A stretch of DNA of 64,000 nucleotides from UBA2112 sp964488555 (GCA_964488555.1 CAZAUF010000001.1:124001-188000), one strand, 5' to 3'; shown: positions 1 through 7,309, numbered from the stretch's first letter. Notes: generated by a model not told the origin, from the sequence alone. Numbers and translations are program-made.

Positions 1-632
1 GGTGCGACTTCAAACGCTGCCGTACCTATATTGCGGTAAAACAGCATATGGAGATTCTCGTCCATCGCAATGCGACCAAGAAGCCTGTTGGCAAGTTCGT
101 CGCCGTCCATTTTGCTTTCTAGACCGGTATTGCGGTGTGCTATACGCGTTGCTAACTCTTGAATCGTTACGTAGGCTACAGCCTCAAGCGGCGTCTTGTC
201 GCCGCTTTCGTAGCCACCTGTAACCTGCTGCATGCGAGCTTGTTCGAGCTCGACAGGATCGATAGCTCGCGTCACGATCAGGAAGTCGCGCATAGCAATA
301 CTGTGCTTGCCCTCTTCGGCGGTCCAACGGTGTGTCCAAGCACCCCATGCACTTTCAGTACCGAACAGAGTCGCAATCTCTCGATGATACGAGGGCAGGT
401 TGTCCTCAGTGAGGAGATTGACGTACATGGCGGCTCTTGCAGCTTTACCGAGCTTTGACTGGGTCAATTCCCAATCCTGTCCACCTAGATAAGCGAAGTT
501 CTTGCCATCGCTCCATGGCACATAGTCATGCGGGTGCCAGTTTTTATACATCTTTTCATGCCGGTTCAGTTCGTTCGCTACGACTGGCTCAAGCTCTCGT
601 AGTATCTCGGTCGATTCGATGTTCTTTGCCAT
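1..632 (-). CDS. Acyl-[acyl-carrier-protein] desaturase, DesA type (C-terminus beyond window)
   Basis: Open frame from ATG at 632 running off the left edge, 210 residues visible. It matches the soluble diiron acyl-ACP desaturase family (FA_desaturase_2), which introduces a double bond into acyl-ACP using O2 and electrons from ferredoxin. I see the N-terminal NWHPHDYVPW segment, LTEDNLPSYH, then the two iron-ligand helices: TAEEGKH (E-E-x-x-H) near residue 110 and DENLHMLFYR near residue 198. The wording closely resembles actinobacterial DesA2 as I remember it. AGAGGA precedes the ATG by about six bases. The gene lies behind the tRNA terminator, so it probably has its own transcription start. 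CPR bacteria usually lack fatty acid synthesis, so the acyl substrate may come from a host; that is inference. Confidence 0.85.
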   Translation of the reverse strand, partial: MAKNIESTEILRELEPVVANELNRHEKMYKNWHPHDYVPWSDGKNFAYLGGQDWELTQSKLGKAARAAMYVNLLTEDNLPSYHREIATLFGTESAWGAWTHRWTAEEGKHSIAMRDFLIVTRAIDPVELEQARMQQVTGGYESGDKTPLEAVAYVTIQELATRIAHRNTGLESKMDGDELANRLLGRIAMDENLHMLFYRNIGTAAFEVA

Positions 633-655
633 GAGATCCTCTGCTTAAATGAAAC

Positions 656-675
656 GGCCGTGTTTTGCCACGGCC
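656..675 (-). terminator. Rho-independent terminator after the tRNA cluster
   Basis: Seven-base stem GGCCGTG/CACGGCC with a six-base loop, followed on the minus strand by GTTTCATTT. It sits 3' of tRNA-Thr(GGT) and before the desaturase gene. Confidence 0.65.
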
Positions 676-690
676 ACCCTGATAATTCTA

Positions 691-766
691 TGGAGCCACG
701 ATCGGGGCTTGAACCCGAGACCTCATCCTTACCATGGATGCGCTCTACCAGCTGAGCTATCGCGGC
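691..766 (-). tRNA. tRNA-Thr (anticodon GGT)
   Basis: A 76-base cloverleaf with encoded CCA. It has a seven-base acceptor stem GCCGCGA/TCGTGGC with a G-T pair, a D-arm GCTCAGCTGGTAGAGC, anticodon stem CATCC/GGATG with loop ATGGTAA, and T-arm ending GGTTCAAGCCC. Anticodon GGT reads ACC/ACT. Confidence 0.95.
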
Positions 767-880
767 GTAGTTTGATATATTGTAGCAAAAACATCCGATA
801 AAATAAACACGGCCACAGGAGTAACCGAGCTTATTTGGTGCTGGAAGCAGGACATCGGCTAATGCCTCCTCCGTTCTCTT

Positions 881-913
881 GTGAAAGAAAATACCTGCGG
901 GGCTTTCTTTCAC
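881..913. repeat. Perfect 10-base inverted repeat in the tRNA spacer
   Basis: GTGAAAGAAA at 881-890 is exactly complementary to TTTCTTTCAC at 904-913, with a 13-base loop. It lies between the tRNA-Tyr fragment and tRNA-Tyr. There is no T-run, so it is not an obvious terminator. Confidence 0.6.
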
Positions 914-972
914 TTCGTTCACTGCGCCGACCTCTTTTGCTAGGCAAAATACGGTTCGAGACACGCTAAATA

Positions 973-1016
973 CCAAAGTCATAAGCCCACCACGAGGATG
1001 GGCTTATCACTTTGGT
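973..1016. repeat. Long inverted repeat abutting the tRNA-Tyr 3' end
   Basis: Arms of about 18 bases (ACCAAAGTcATAAGCCCA and its complement) match with a single C/C mismatch around a nine-base loop. The right arm includes the encoded CCA of tRNA-Tyr. On the transcript this would be a stable hairpin directly at the tRNA 3' end, possibly a processing or termination signal. Confidence 0.65.
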
Positions 1017-1097
1017 GCTGGAAGTAGGACTCGAACCTACGAAGCCCGAAGGCGGGAGATTTACAGTCTCCTGTGATTGCCACTACACGATTCCAGC
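1013..1097 (-). tRNA. tRNA-Tyr (anticodon GTA)
   Basis: An 85-base class II tRNA with a long variable arm CCCGCCTTCGGGCTTCG. Acceptor stem is GCTGGAA/TTCCAGC, anticodon loop CTGTAAA, T-arm GTAGGTTCGAGTCCTAC, and CCA is encoded. Confidence 0.95.
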
Positions 1098-1100
1098 GCG

Positions 1101-1177
1101 TGGAGCCGCTTCACGGATTCGAACCGTGGACCTACTGTTTACAAAACAGTTGCTCTAACCAGCTGAGCTAAAGCGGC
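1101..1177 (-). tRNA. tRNA-Thr (anticodon TGT)
   Basis: A 77-base cloverleaf: acceptor GCCGCTT/AAGCGGC, anticodon stem ACTGT/ACAGT with loop TTTGTAA, T-arm CACGGTTCGAATCCGTG, encoded CCA. It is first in the Thr-Tyr-Thr cluster on the minus strand, separated from tRNA-Tyr by three bases, so co-transcription is likely. Confidence 0.95.
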
Positions 1178-1236
1178 ATGTAATGCTAAAAAGTACAACT
1201 ACAAGTGTACATCAGGGGTGATAATTCTTCAAGATG

Positions 1237-1887
1237 CTAAATGACTTTGCGCGGTTGTGCGACACGCTTCGGTTGCCCTTGCGGGATAATCATTTTTGCC
1301 GCCTTTTCGTGAAGTTTGTCAGAAAGTTCTTGCTGACCGGTGCGCTCGTAGGCGTCTGCGAGTAGTTTGAGTGTCTGTGGTATGGGGTCGATTTCTACTG
1401 CACGCTCCAGTGATTCAATCATTTTCTTCGGGTGGCCCAGCTTCTCTTGCACCTTGGCATATGCAATATGGCGTGCCGACAGATCACTCTCCATGGCGAG
1501 TGCTTGCTCGAAGGCCAGTGCCGCTTTGACGTAATCACCCGTTTCGTAGTAGATCAGACCGACATTGTGGAGACTACTGGCACTGGGCTCTAGGGATTGA
1601 GCTATCTCAAAACACTCTATGGCATCTTTGTAGACCTGTTGCTTGGCATAGAGGATGCCTAGGCGGTTGTATGCGGTAGCGTTGCGCTCATCCACGCGCA
1701 GGATGGTTAGCAGTGCCTTTTCAGCGCGAAGATACTTCTTGTCGCGCAGAGATTGCTGGGCTACTTCCCACAACTTGTCCAGCCTATCAGAAAGTCTGGA
1801 CGGTAAATCCATGCCAGAGTTTTCAGACATATTGCGATAGAATATGACAAATCCACCGAGAATTGCGACGACAATGAGTCCTAACAT
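1237..1887 (-). CDS. Membrane-anchored tetratricopeptide repeat protein
   Basis: 216 residues. A hydrophobic N-terminal segment (about residues 2-17) is followed by four to five TPR-like helix pairs between residues 35 and 200 (for example ATAYNRLGILYAKQQVYKDA and SSLHNVGLIYYETGDYVKAA). This predicts a protein tethered to the membrane with a repeat scaffold for protein contacts. It is last of the trpS-containing gene run, but a TATAAT at 1897-1902 lies nine bases before the ATG, so it can be transcribed separately as a near-leaderless mRNA. The TPR call is sure; the partner is unknown. Confidence 0.85.
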   Translation of the reverse strand: MLGLIVVAILGGFVIFYRNMSENSGMDLPSRLSDRLDKLWEVAQQSLRDKKYLRAEKALLTILRVDERNATAYNRLGILYAKQQVYKDAIECFEIAQSLEPSASSLHNVGLIYYETGDYVKAALAFEQALAMESDLSARHIAYAKVQEKLGHPKKMIESLERAVEIDPIPQTLKLLADAYERTGQQELSDKLHEKAAKMIIPQGQPKRVAQPRKVI

Positions 1888-1896
1888 GCTTGTTTC

Positions 1897-1902
1897 ATTA
1901 TA
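1897..1902 (-). promoter_or_regulatory. -10 box of the TPR gene
   Basis: TATAAT on the minus strand, nine bases before the ATG at 1887. I see no good -35. A start six to seven bases downstream would leave a 5' UTR of two to three bases. Confidence 0.5.
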
Positions 1903-1938
1903 TCATACAGCTCACTTGACCGCCCCTTGCTACCGAAT

Positions 1939-2790
1939 TTACAGTACACTCGCCGCAAGCTGTAAACGTATATTGCCACCTGCAGCGATACGTTGACGAG
2001 TTTGTAGATTCTTCTCGATACTCTTTACGAGACGTTGATTGGGCTGACTCTTTAGCACTGTCTGAATCTGATGATTCATATCATCGAGCAGGGTCAATGC
2101 GTCTGCGCGGTTATCACGATAGGTATGTATGGTCTTGAGCTTTTGGTATGCGTCGGTACCGAGCAGTGTCTTCGCGTCACTCATGATAGCGACACGTGCA
2201 TCGTATAGTGCCTTGTCGGTTGCCAGGCGGTGGATGAGTGCTGGTCTACCCCTACCCACAAAAGCCAGCCGTGCGTGCTTCGTGGGGTCTTCGATTGCCA
2301 ATGAGTTTATCAATTCTGAGGTTTGCACAGCCGTGATGAGAAGGAGCGGCAGTCTCTGTGTGCGTGAAATGACCGTAGGCAGCAGTAAGTCTGGCTGATG
2401 TGTTGCAATGATAAAGTGCACACCATCCCGCGGCTCTTCGAGGAGCTTTAAAAAGGCATTCTGAGCAGCGAGGCTCATCGACTTCTCGCCAGTGTCTATG
2501 ATATATACCTGCCTGTCGGGTTGTTTGGTGCGAGTTTGTTCATAGAGACGACGGATGTCGTCTATGATGATACTTCCCTCTTTCGTATCAGCGACATATT
2601 CTCCCTTTACCTTCTTTTTCGGTTCAATGATGAATACTTGCGCCCCGACATTTTTGGCAAGAGCCTTTGCGACAGTCACGACGCCGGTACCCGTTGGTCC
2701 TTCGACGATAAGCCCATGCGGGAGGTATGCGGAGATTTTGGTAACGAGGTTTTTTGATCGTGGATGCAGGACAAGATCATCAAAGCTCAT
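1939..2790 (-). CDS. holB: DNA polymerase III delta-prime-like clamp-loader subunit
   Basis: 283 residues of AAA+ clamp-loader type. Visible are a P-loop-like GPTGTGVVT (residues about 31-39, lacking the usual GK[ST]), a Walker-B-like region, the SLAAQNAFLKLLEEP segment typical of delta-prime and gamma/tau, and SRTQRL in place of the SRC motif. A degenerate P-loop is normal for delta-prime, the non-hydrolysing stator. It overlaps the upstream rluA-like gene by four bases, so translational coupling is likely. DnaX is an alternative, but length and missing lysine favour delta-prime. Confidence 0.8.
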   Translation of the reverse strand: MSFDDLVLHPRSKNLVTKISAYLPHGLIVEGPTGTGVVTVAKALAKNVGAQVFIIEPKKKVKGEYVADTKEGSIIIDDIRRLYEQTRTKQPDRQVYIIDTGEKSMSLAAQNAFLKLLEEPRDGVHFIIATHQPDLLLPTVISRTQRLPLLLITAVQTSELINSLAIEDPTKHARLAFVGRGRPALIHRLATDKALYDARVAIMSDAKTLLGTDAYQKLKTIHTYRDNRADALTLLDDMNHQIQTVLKSQPNQRLVKSIEKNLQTRQRIAAGGNIRLQLAASVL

Positions 2791-3611
2791 AGCTTCTCCA
2801 TGGCTGCGAATTCAGGAGGAATATCAGCTGCAAATAACATTCTCTGTCCGTCAGGAATAGTAATCTCAAGCTTTGCAGCGTGGAGATATAGTCGATCTGC
2901 CGCCTTACCATACACCTTGTCACCATGTATAGGTGTACCTATATGTGCCATGTGAACACGTAGCTGATGTGTCCGACCGGTCTGGGGGTGAAGTTCTACT
3001 AAACTATATGTGCCGTTGCTGGCTAGCACCCTGTACGTTGTTTGCGCAGTTTTGCCGTTCGGATCGACGCGAAACTGACTCGGTGCTTTGGGGTTGCGAC
3101 CAATCGGCAGATCAATCAACGCCTCAGGCATTTTGGGCTCTCCATCGACAACAGCAACATACGTTTTTTTAACTTTTCGATCGCTAAATTGTCGCTGGAG
3201 CAGCTTGGCTGTGTCGTTGTTGAGGGCACCTATAAGTACACCGCTGGTATCGCGATCCAGCCGGTGGATGACTCCCGGCCTATTTGTGTCTATGTGGTAC
3301 TTCGTGAAGCGTTTGAAAAAGTCCGCCACGGTGAACTCGTCGTTCAATGCTCCTTTGCTGTGCGTCAAGACGCCCACGGGCTTATTGACGACTATTACGT
3401 TGTCGTCCTGGTAAATAACCGGCAGACTCTCTTCGTCATGTGTCGGCTTGTCCGGAACCTCGGTCGTTACCTCATCGTCCTCTTCAAGGACACGCTTGCC
3501 GCTCGTTTCAACTTCTCCGTTTACCTTTACGTACCCGGCCTTGATGTATTTTTGCCATGTGGAACGAGAGTGTTCCGGCCAGTATTCCGCCAAATATGCA
3601 TCTAGCCTCAT
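2787..3611 (-). CDS. RluA-family 23S rRNA pseudouridine synthase
   Basis: 274 residues. An S4 RNA-binding domain occupies about residues 1-60 (RLDAYLAEYWPEHSRS). The RluA catalytic domain follows, with HRLDRDTSG at 116-124; Asp119 is the expected catalytic aspartate. Downstream family blocks are KTYVAVV and HPQTGRTHQLRVHMAHIG. It converts uridine to pseudouridine in rRNA, most like RluD because of the S4 domain, but the target position cannot be read from sequence. It lies three bases after trpS. Confidence 0.93.
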   Translation of the reverse strand: MRLDAYLAEYWPEHSRSTWQKYIKAGYVKVNGEVETSGKRVLEEDDEVTTEVPDKPTHDEESLPVIYQDDNVIVVNKPVGVLTHSKGALNDEFTVADFFKRFTKYHIDTNRPGVIHRLDRDTSGVLIGALNNDTAKLLQRQFSDRKVKKTYVAVVDGEPKMPEALIDLPIGRNPKAPSQFRVDPNGKTAQTTYRVLASNGTYSLVELHPQTGRTHQLRVHMAHIGTPIHGDKVYGKAADRLYLHAAKLEITIPDGQRMLFAADIPPEFAAMEKL

Positions 3612-3613
3612 AG

Positions 3614-4648
3614 TTACCTCGGACGCAGTCCGATTGCTTGTTGTACGCGGTAGAGCGTAGCGTTGGCTTGTTCATTGGCAGTCTTTTCAGAACGCTCGAA
3701 AGTGGCATGGATAGCATCGTCATTTACATTTGCCAGTTTGCTCTGGAAGTCTGCCAAGAACCGTGACACGTCGTCAGCGACGACACGTTTAAAATCACCG
3801 TATCGCTCCTGTCCCTTGAACTCTGCTTCCACTTCATCGAGCGGTTTGCCGCGCAGAAGGGCGAGAATCTGCAATAGGTTGCTAATGCCAGGCTGCTCGA
3901 TCGGATTGTAATTGACGCTCGCTCTGTCGTCTGTCGTGGCGGACATGACTTTTCTGGCTGCCTCTTCAGGGCTGTCGGTCAGGAATATGACGCCTTTGTC
4001 ACTATCGGCAGACTTACTCATCTTTTTGGTCGGGTCCGCTAAGTCCATGATGCGAAGGCCCTGGCCCTTGCCAAAGAATTCGTGCTGTTTGCTGACTTCG
4101 TATGGTACCTCGAATAAGTCGTCGAACTTCTTATTCATGCGCCCGGCAATATCGCGAGTAAACTCAAGATGCTGGGTTTGATCATCTCCTACAGGCACGT
4201 ACTTGGCACCATAGAGTAAGATGTCTGCTGCCATTAGGACAGGATAATTAAACAGTCCAACAGAGGTTCGGTCATCTTCCAAGCCTCGAGACTTGTCTTT
4301 GAACTGCGTCATGCGCTGCATCTCTCCCATACCGGTGAAGCAATCGAGAACCCACGTCAGCTCACTATGTGCTGGCACGTAGCTTTGGCGGTAGAGCAAA
4401 ATGTTGTCGTGATCGAGCGGCAGACCTGCGGCGGCAAAAAGTCGTGCATTGTGCATGATTTGCCCCTGCAAGGTATCATGATCAATCGGTGTCGTGAAAC
4501 TATGCAGGTCGGGGATAAACATGTTCACCTGGTACTCTCCTGCCTTTTGGTTTGCCATTTCAATCGTCGGCAGCATCGCACCGAAATAATTTCCGATGGT
4601 CAGGTCGTTATTCGCTCGTAAACCGGTAAGAATTACTTCTTTTTTCAT
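3614..4648 (-). CDS. trpS: Tryptophanyl-tRNA synthetase
   Basis: 345 residues from the ATG at 4648, the usual TrpRS length. A longer in-frame extension upstream is disfavoured because it would overlap the preceding gene and has no family similarity. Class I signatures are seen: TIGNYFGAM (HIGH equivalent, near residue 19) and KMSKS near residue 200. The enzyme charges tRNA-Trp with tryptophan and ATP. It is third in the unit beginning at 5703, whose leader contains a Trp-codon ORF and an attenuator-like structure, making feedback by tRNA-Trp charging attractive. Confidence 0.96.
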   Translation of the reverse strand: MKKEVILTGLRANNDLTIGNYFGAMLPTIEMANQKAGEYQVNMFIPDLHSFTTPIDHDTLQGQIMHNARLFAAAGLPLDHDNILLYRQSYVPAHSELTWVLDCFTGMGEMQRMTQFKDKSRGLEDDRTSVGLFNYPVLMAADILLYGAKYVPVGDDQTQHLEFTRDIAGRMNKKFDDLFEVPYEVSKQHEFFGKGQGLRIMDLADPTKKMSKSADSDKGVIFLTDSPEEAARKVMSATTDDRASVNYNPIEQPGISNLLQILALLRGKPLDEVEAEFKGQERYGDFKRVVADDVSRFLADFQSKLANVNDDAIHATFERSEKTANEQANATLYRVQQAIGLRPR

Positions 4649-4655
4649 CTTGTAC

Positions 4656-5369
4656 CTAGTATACCTTAAAGTCATATCGCTTGTCCGCTTTGAACCCAAG
4701 ATAGTCGTATCCTGATTTTAGATATGAACTTTCACCTACAAGTACCGGATAGTACCCCATTGGTGAGAGTTCGAAATTACGCAATTGACTAAACTCTTCC
4801 TCGCTAATTTCATCCTTGCGTAGCAAATCTACCTCATATACATACTTGTTGCCAATGTAGCTTTCATTGTCAGTGTATCGCTGGATGTCATCGCACAACT
4901 TCGATAAGTCGGTATCTGTAAAGTTGCGATTAAACTCTACGGATACCGCCTGAGGGCAAACGCCGTTAAGGGATGCTCTGACCGTCACAGGCTCCATAAT
5001 CACCACATGTTTGATCGAGCTGGCTCGTATAAATCCTTCGCTACGCGAGTTAATCGAAGCCATTATCATGCTCGGCGGCTGGTAGCAGACAGTCGTATGC
5101 AGGTCGAGCACCAAGCCGAAATCACCATCTTGTATGTATGTCAGAATTTCAGCGGCACGTCGTTCTTCGTAAGTTTCGCATTTGCCACTATAGCTGCGGT
5201 TCAGATCGGATTCGATATAGCGCACGTTTTGCTGCCGCGCTTTAGGGTTGCCGACCAGGCATTCGACATACCCTGCTAGCTCAGGACGCTTCTCGCATAG
5301 GTATTGGTAGAGCTTTTCTCCCAAGTGTTCGTCACCATGCTGAGAGCCCAGGAGTAAAATCCTGCTCAC
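4656..5369 (-). CDS. Succinylglutamate desuccinylase/aspartoacylase-family zinc hydrolase
   Basis: 237 residues. The N-terminus GSQHGDEHLG supplies the H11/E14 zinc ligands of the AstE/AspA (M14-like) fold. DLNRSY near residue 58 matches the substrate-binding Arg motif, and LDLHTT near residue 90 supplies the third ligand. The family cleaves N-acyl amino acids or small peptides; the substrate here is not deducible. It overlaps the 64-residue gene by ATGA and lies seven bases before trpS, so amino-acid salvage feeding aminoacylation is a possible theme (inference). Confidence 0.8.
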   Translation of the reverse strand: MSRILLLGSQHGDEHLGEKLYQYLCEKRPELAGYVECLVGNPKARQQNVRYIESDLNRSYSGKCETYEERRAAEILTYIQDGDFGLVLDLHTTVCYQPPSMIMASINSRSEGFIRASSIKHVVIMEPVTVRASLNGVCPQAVSVEFNRNFTDTDLSKLCDDIQRYTDNESYIGNKYVYEVDLLRKDEISEEEFSQLRNFELSPMGYYPVLVGESSYLKSGYDYLGFKADKRYDFKVY

Positions 5370-5560
5370 TGAAGATTGATTCCAATCGAATCAAGAACGA
5401 CTCGCCCACTCTGGATGATCCTGATGTAGCCTATGGTTTCAGATGATGTTTCCAGCGAATTCAAGCTGTTGATGTCTATGTGTTCTCCGCGCTTGGCTGC
5501 CTCGATGAGTTCGTCTGATTTTCGTCGTCGCTCCTCTTGTGTTGGTGGTAATTGCTCCAT
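5366..5560 (-). CDS. Small protein of unknown function, first gene of the trpS unit
   Basis: 64 residues, charged N-terminal helix (QEERRRKSDELIEAAKRGEHID) followed by a beta-rich tail. There is a strong Shine-Dalgarno AAGGAG seven bases before the ATG. Its stop overlaps the next start (ATGA). No family recognised. Its position directly after the attenuator-like leader makes it the first product controlled by that structure. Confidence 0.7.
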   Translation of the reverse strand: MEQLPPTQEERRRKSDELIEAAKRGEHIDINSLNSLETSSETIGYIRIIQSGRVVLDSIGINLQ

Positions 5561-5585
5561 AATACTCCTTCTTATAATTTAAAAA

Positions 5586-5601
5586 ACCGCCTTCTGGCGG
5601 T
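5586..5601 (-). terminator. Intrinsic terminator inside the trpS operon leader
   Basis: Stem ACCGCC/GGCGGT with AGAA loop followed by TTTTTT on the minus strand. It lies between the promoter at 5710-5738 and the first gene at 5560, so it must be conditional or the operon would be silent. Confidence 0.8.
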
Positions 5602-5625
5602 CTCTTCGATGTCTTCTATGTGTGT

Positions 5626-5703
5626 TTACAAAACACGGAACAAACCGCCAGAATGACTGCCGGTAAACCAATACGCGTGTGCCAGCGTGATTTGCTTGCT
5701 CAT
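5626..5703 (-). CDS. Leader peptide upstream of the trpS operon
   Basis: 25 codons, ATG at 5703, TAA at 5626-5628. The sequence includes ...AHAYWFTGSHSGG... with Trp at codon 12. The ATG lies six bases after the TAATAT box, so the message would be leaderless and translated at once. The antiterminator strand covers codons 17-20. A ribosome stalled at Trp12 would leave it free, while one reaching the stop would be near enough to disturb it. Coding status is inferred from this arrangement only. Confidence 0.5.
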   Translation of the reverse strand: MSKQITLAHAYWFTGSHSGGLFRVL

Positions 5704-5740
5704 ATCAGTATATTACCATCTATATCGTGAGTTATCAATC

Positions 5741-6385
5741 TTAATGTTCTATACGAAATCTCTGGGCGGACTTTGGGTTTAGGTCGGGATCCATAGCTGC
5801 TTGAGTGAGAAGAGCCAAGGTATGTTCGGTCTCGTGGAGCGATGGTATAACCAATCCTTCTAGGGCACCTAGAAAGATGGCTTTATCTCTGAGCGACATC
5901 GTCTCTACAGGATATCCGTCCACGCGAGCTAAATAAATGGTGGCTTCAGGGTCATCGCGATTCATTTTCAGCGTAGCTGCCTTACTGAAGTAGGTTCCAA
6001 ATCGGTAATTGTACGTATCACCAAATACCTCTGTAGTGAAGTTGTGGTCTTCGATACGACCGTTGCGCGTAAACGGCTTGGTGTTAAACGTGTCGTTTTT
6101 TCTATCGCGCCATACACGCACGCAGGTGTCTACTATATCATCACCGATCTGTTCGCTGCTAAGCCGCAGTTCGAACCTGTCGAGCGGCATCTTATTGCCC
6201 CTACTCATAGCCATGAACAGCATCTGAAAACTCAGGTGACATTGTGTCCAGCGCACAGAGGCAATGGCTTGACGCTCCTCTACACGACGCTCGATTTCTT
6301 CGGGAGTCAAGTCGACAAATTCCGCTTCAATACGAGGCACATCTTTGATGTGTCGGACTGCTCTATCGATTGAACTCATATCCAT
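5741..6385 (-). CDS. Protein of unknown function (214 aa)
   Basis: No family recognised. A mostly soluble alpha/beta-looking sequence with an acidic N-terminal region (EAEFVDLTPEEIERRVEER), no signal peptide and no membrane segment. A TATAGT at 6414-6419 could be its -10, giving a leader of about 27 bases. It ends just before the trpS-operon promoter, and no clear terminator separates the two. Confidence 0.75.
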   Translation of the reverse strand: MDMSSIDRAVRHIKDVPRIEAEFVDLTPEEIERRVEERQAIASVRWTQCHLSFQMLFMAMSRGNKMPLDRFELRLSSEQIGDDIVDTCVRVWRDRKNDTFNTKPFTRNGRIEDHNFTTEVFGDTYNYRFGTYFSKAATLKMNRDDPEATIYLARVDGYPVETMSLRDKAIFLGALEGLVIPSLHETEHTLALLTQAAMDPDLNPKSAQRFRIEH

Positions 6386-6445
6386 AGATTTGCCACCGCC
6401 TGATTACGCTCGCACTATAGCACAAGCGTCTCGATAAAGCCAGGT

Positions 6446-7264
6446 TTACTTGCCCGATGCAGGGAGCTGTTTGTCAATTGCTTTTACGACAGCCCCTATA
6501 AACGGTCCGCGAATTTCATGAGTGGCCATAATCGTGCGCATGCTGATATTCGGATTGGCTGCGACCAGTTTTTTGATGTTGCTGGTGACAACAAACGGAT
6601 CCAGCCGACCCCGTAAAATGAGTGTCGGCACGCGCAATTTATGCGCGTCATCAAATGATGTCTGGTTGATAATCATGGACTCAAGTGTCGCCATGTAGGT
6701 GTCAACGTTTTCTTCGGTTACGTTGTAGGATTTATTGATCAAATTGTACTTCATGGCAACGGCAGACAGTTTTACAAAATCTTCGGGTCGCTCGGTTATT
6801 GATTGATAGATGCGACGAAGCAACCCGTCGCTCTTGAGCCGGAAGTTTCGTGGTATTTGAGCCGTATCATACAGAGGCGGACTACAGAGTATAAGCGATT
6901 TGACCAGCATAGAATATCGCTTGGCTACTTCTATGGCGACAAGTGCTCCGAGTGAGTGGCCAACGATGATCGCCGGGCTGGCTATGCGTAATTTAAAATA
7001 GGTCGCAAGTACCGACCTTGCCTGGGTCTTAGCGTCATACACCGCCCAATCGGGGCTTGGTGATTCGCCAAAGCCAAGCAGGTCGATGGTGATAACGCGT
7101 ATATCGTCAGGTAATCTCTTGATAACACTACCCCACGCTTCGCCTGTGTTGCCGATACCGTGAATAAACAGCACGGTTGCACGCGGTCTTTTAGGTCTTT
7201 TGAGGTAACGTATGTTCAGTGTGTATGGTATACGCAGCCAACGGTGAACGAGTCGATCGAACAT
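6446..7264 (-). CDS. Alpha/beta hydrolase
   Basis: 272 residues from ATG 7264; an upstream GTG at 7291 is in frame but falls within the rpsI terminator. The fold is shown by LFIHGIGNTGEAW (oxyanion region), VGHSLGALVA (nucleophile Ser), LRGRLDPFV (acid Asp) and a late ATHEIRGP carrying the His. Substrate unknown; small-molecule ester or lactone hydrolysis is typical. An extended -10, TGG-TATAGT (7271-7276), lies six bases before the ATG, predicting a leaderless message. Confidence 0.85.
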   Translation of the reverse strand: MFDRLVHRWLRIPYTLNIRYLKRPKRPRATVLFIHGIGNTGEAWGSVIKRLPDDIRVITIDLLGFGESPSPDWAVYDAKTQARSVLATYFKLRIASPAIIVGHSLGALVAIEVAKRYSMLVKSLILCSPPLYDTAQIPRNFRLKSDGLLRRIYQSITERPEDFVKLSAVAMKYNLINKSYNVTEENVDTYMATLESMIINQTSFDDAHKLRVPTLILRGRLDPFVVTSNIKKLVAANPNISMRTIMATHEIRGPFIGAVVKAIDKQLPASGK

Positions 7265-7270
7265 ACTCTT

Positions 7271-7276
7271 ACTATA
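7271..7276 (-). promoter_or_regulatory. Extended -10 promoter of the alpha/beta hydrolase gene
   Basis: TATAGT preceded by TGG, six bases upstream of ATG 7264. A weak -35 TTTCCG sits 17 bases further up, inside the rpsI terminator. Confidence 0.55.
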
Positions 7277-7284
7277 CCAATACA

Positions 7285-7309
7285 AAAACACCCCGGAAAG
7301 AGGTGCTTT
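7285..7309 (-). terminator. Terminator of the alpha ribosomal operon after rpsI
   Basis: Stem AAAGCACC/GGTGTTTT (one G-T pair) with a nine-base loop, running straight into a T-tract on the minus strand. Confidence 0.7.

Larger units (their letters stand above)
834..1030. repeat. Direct repeat of the tRNA-Tyr 3' end, att-like
   Basis: The last bases of tRNA-Tyr at 1011-1030 recur at 834-853 with 19 of 20 bases identical (one C/T change). The copies flank a 177-base-offset segment that carries two long inverted repeats and no evident gene. Duplication of a tRNA 3' end is the usual mark left by site-specific integration, but no integrase is present, so this may be a decayed or miniature element. 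Confidence 0.55.
5586..5738 (-). promoter_or_regulatory. Putative transcription attenuator leader of the trpS operon
   Basis: Promoter TTGATA (5733-5738), 17-base spacer, TAATAT (5710-5715). The leader then holds a 25-codon ORF (5626-5703) with one Trp codon. A terminator ACCGCC-AGAA-GGCGGT lies at 5586-5601 followed by six T. TTCTGGCGGT at 5644-5653, inside the ORF, is perfectly complementary to 5592-5601, which is the 5' arm and loop of the terminator. The two helices exclude each other. No T-box consensus (GGTACCGCG-like) or specifier stem was found, so ribosome-position attenuation fits better. Confidence 0.65.

Noticed and set aside
578..982. 134-residue minus-strand open frame across tRNA-Thr and the spacer
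   Set aside because: It runs through a tRNA gene and the terminator and overlaps the desaturase start; not coding.
5586..5738. T-box riboswitch for tRNA-Trp in the trpS leader
   Set aside because: No T-box bulge sequence and no specifier stem with a Trp codon; the leader is too short. The peptide-based model fits better.
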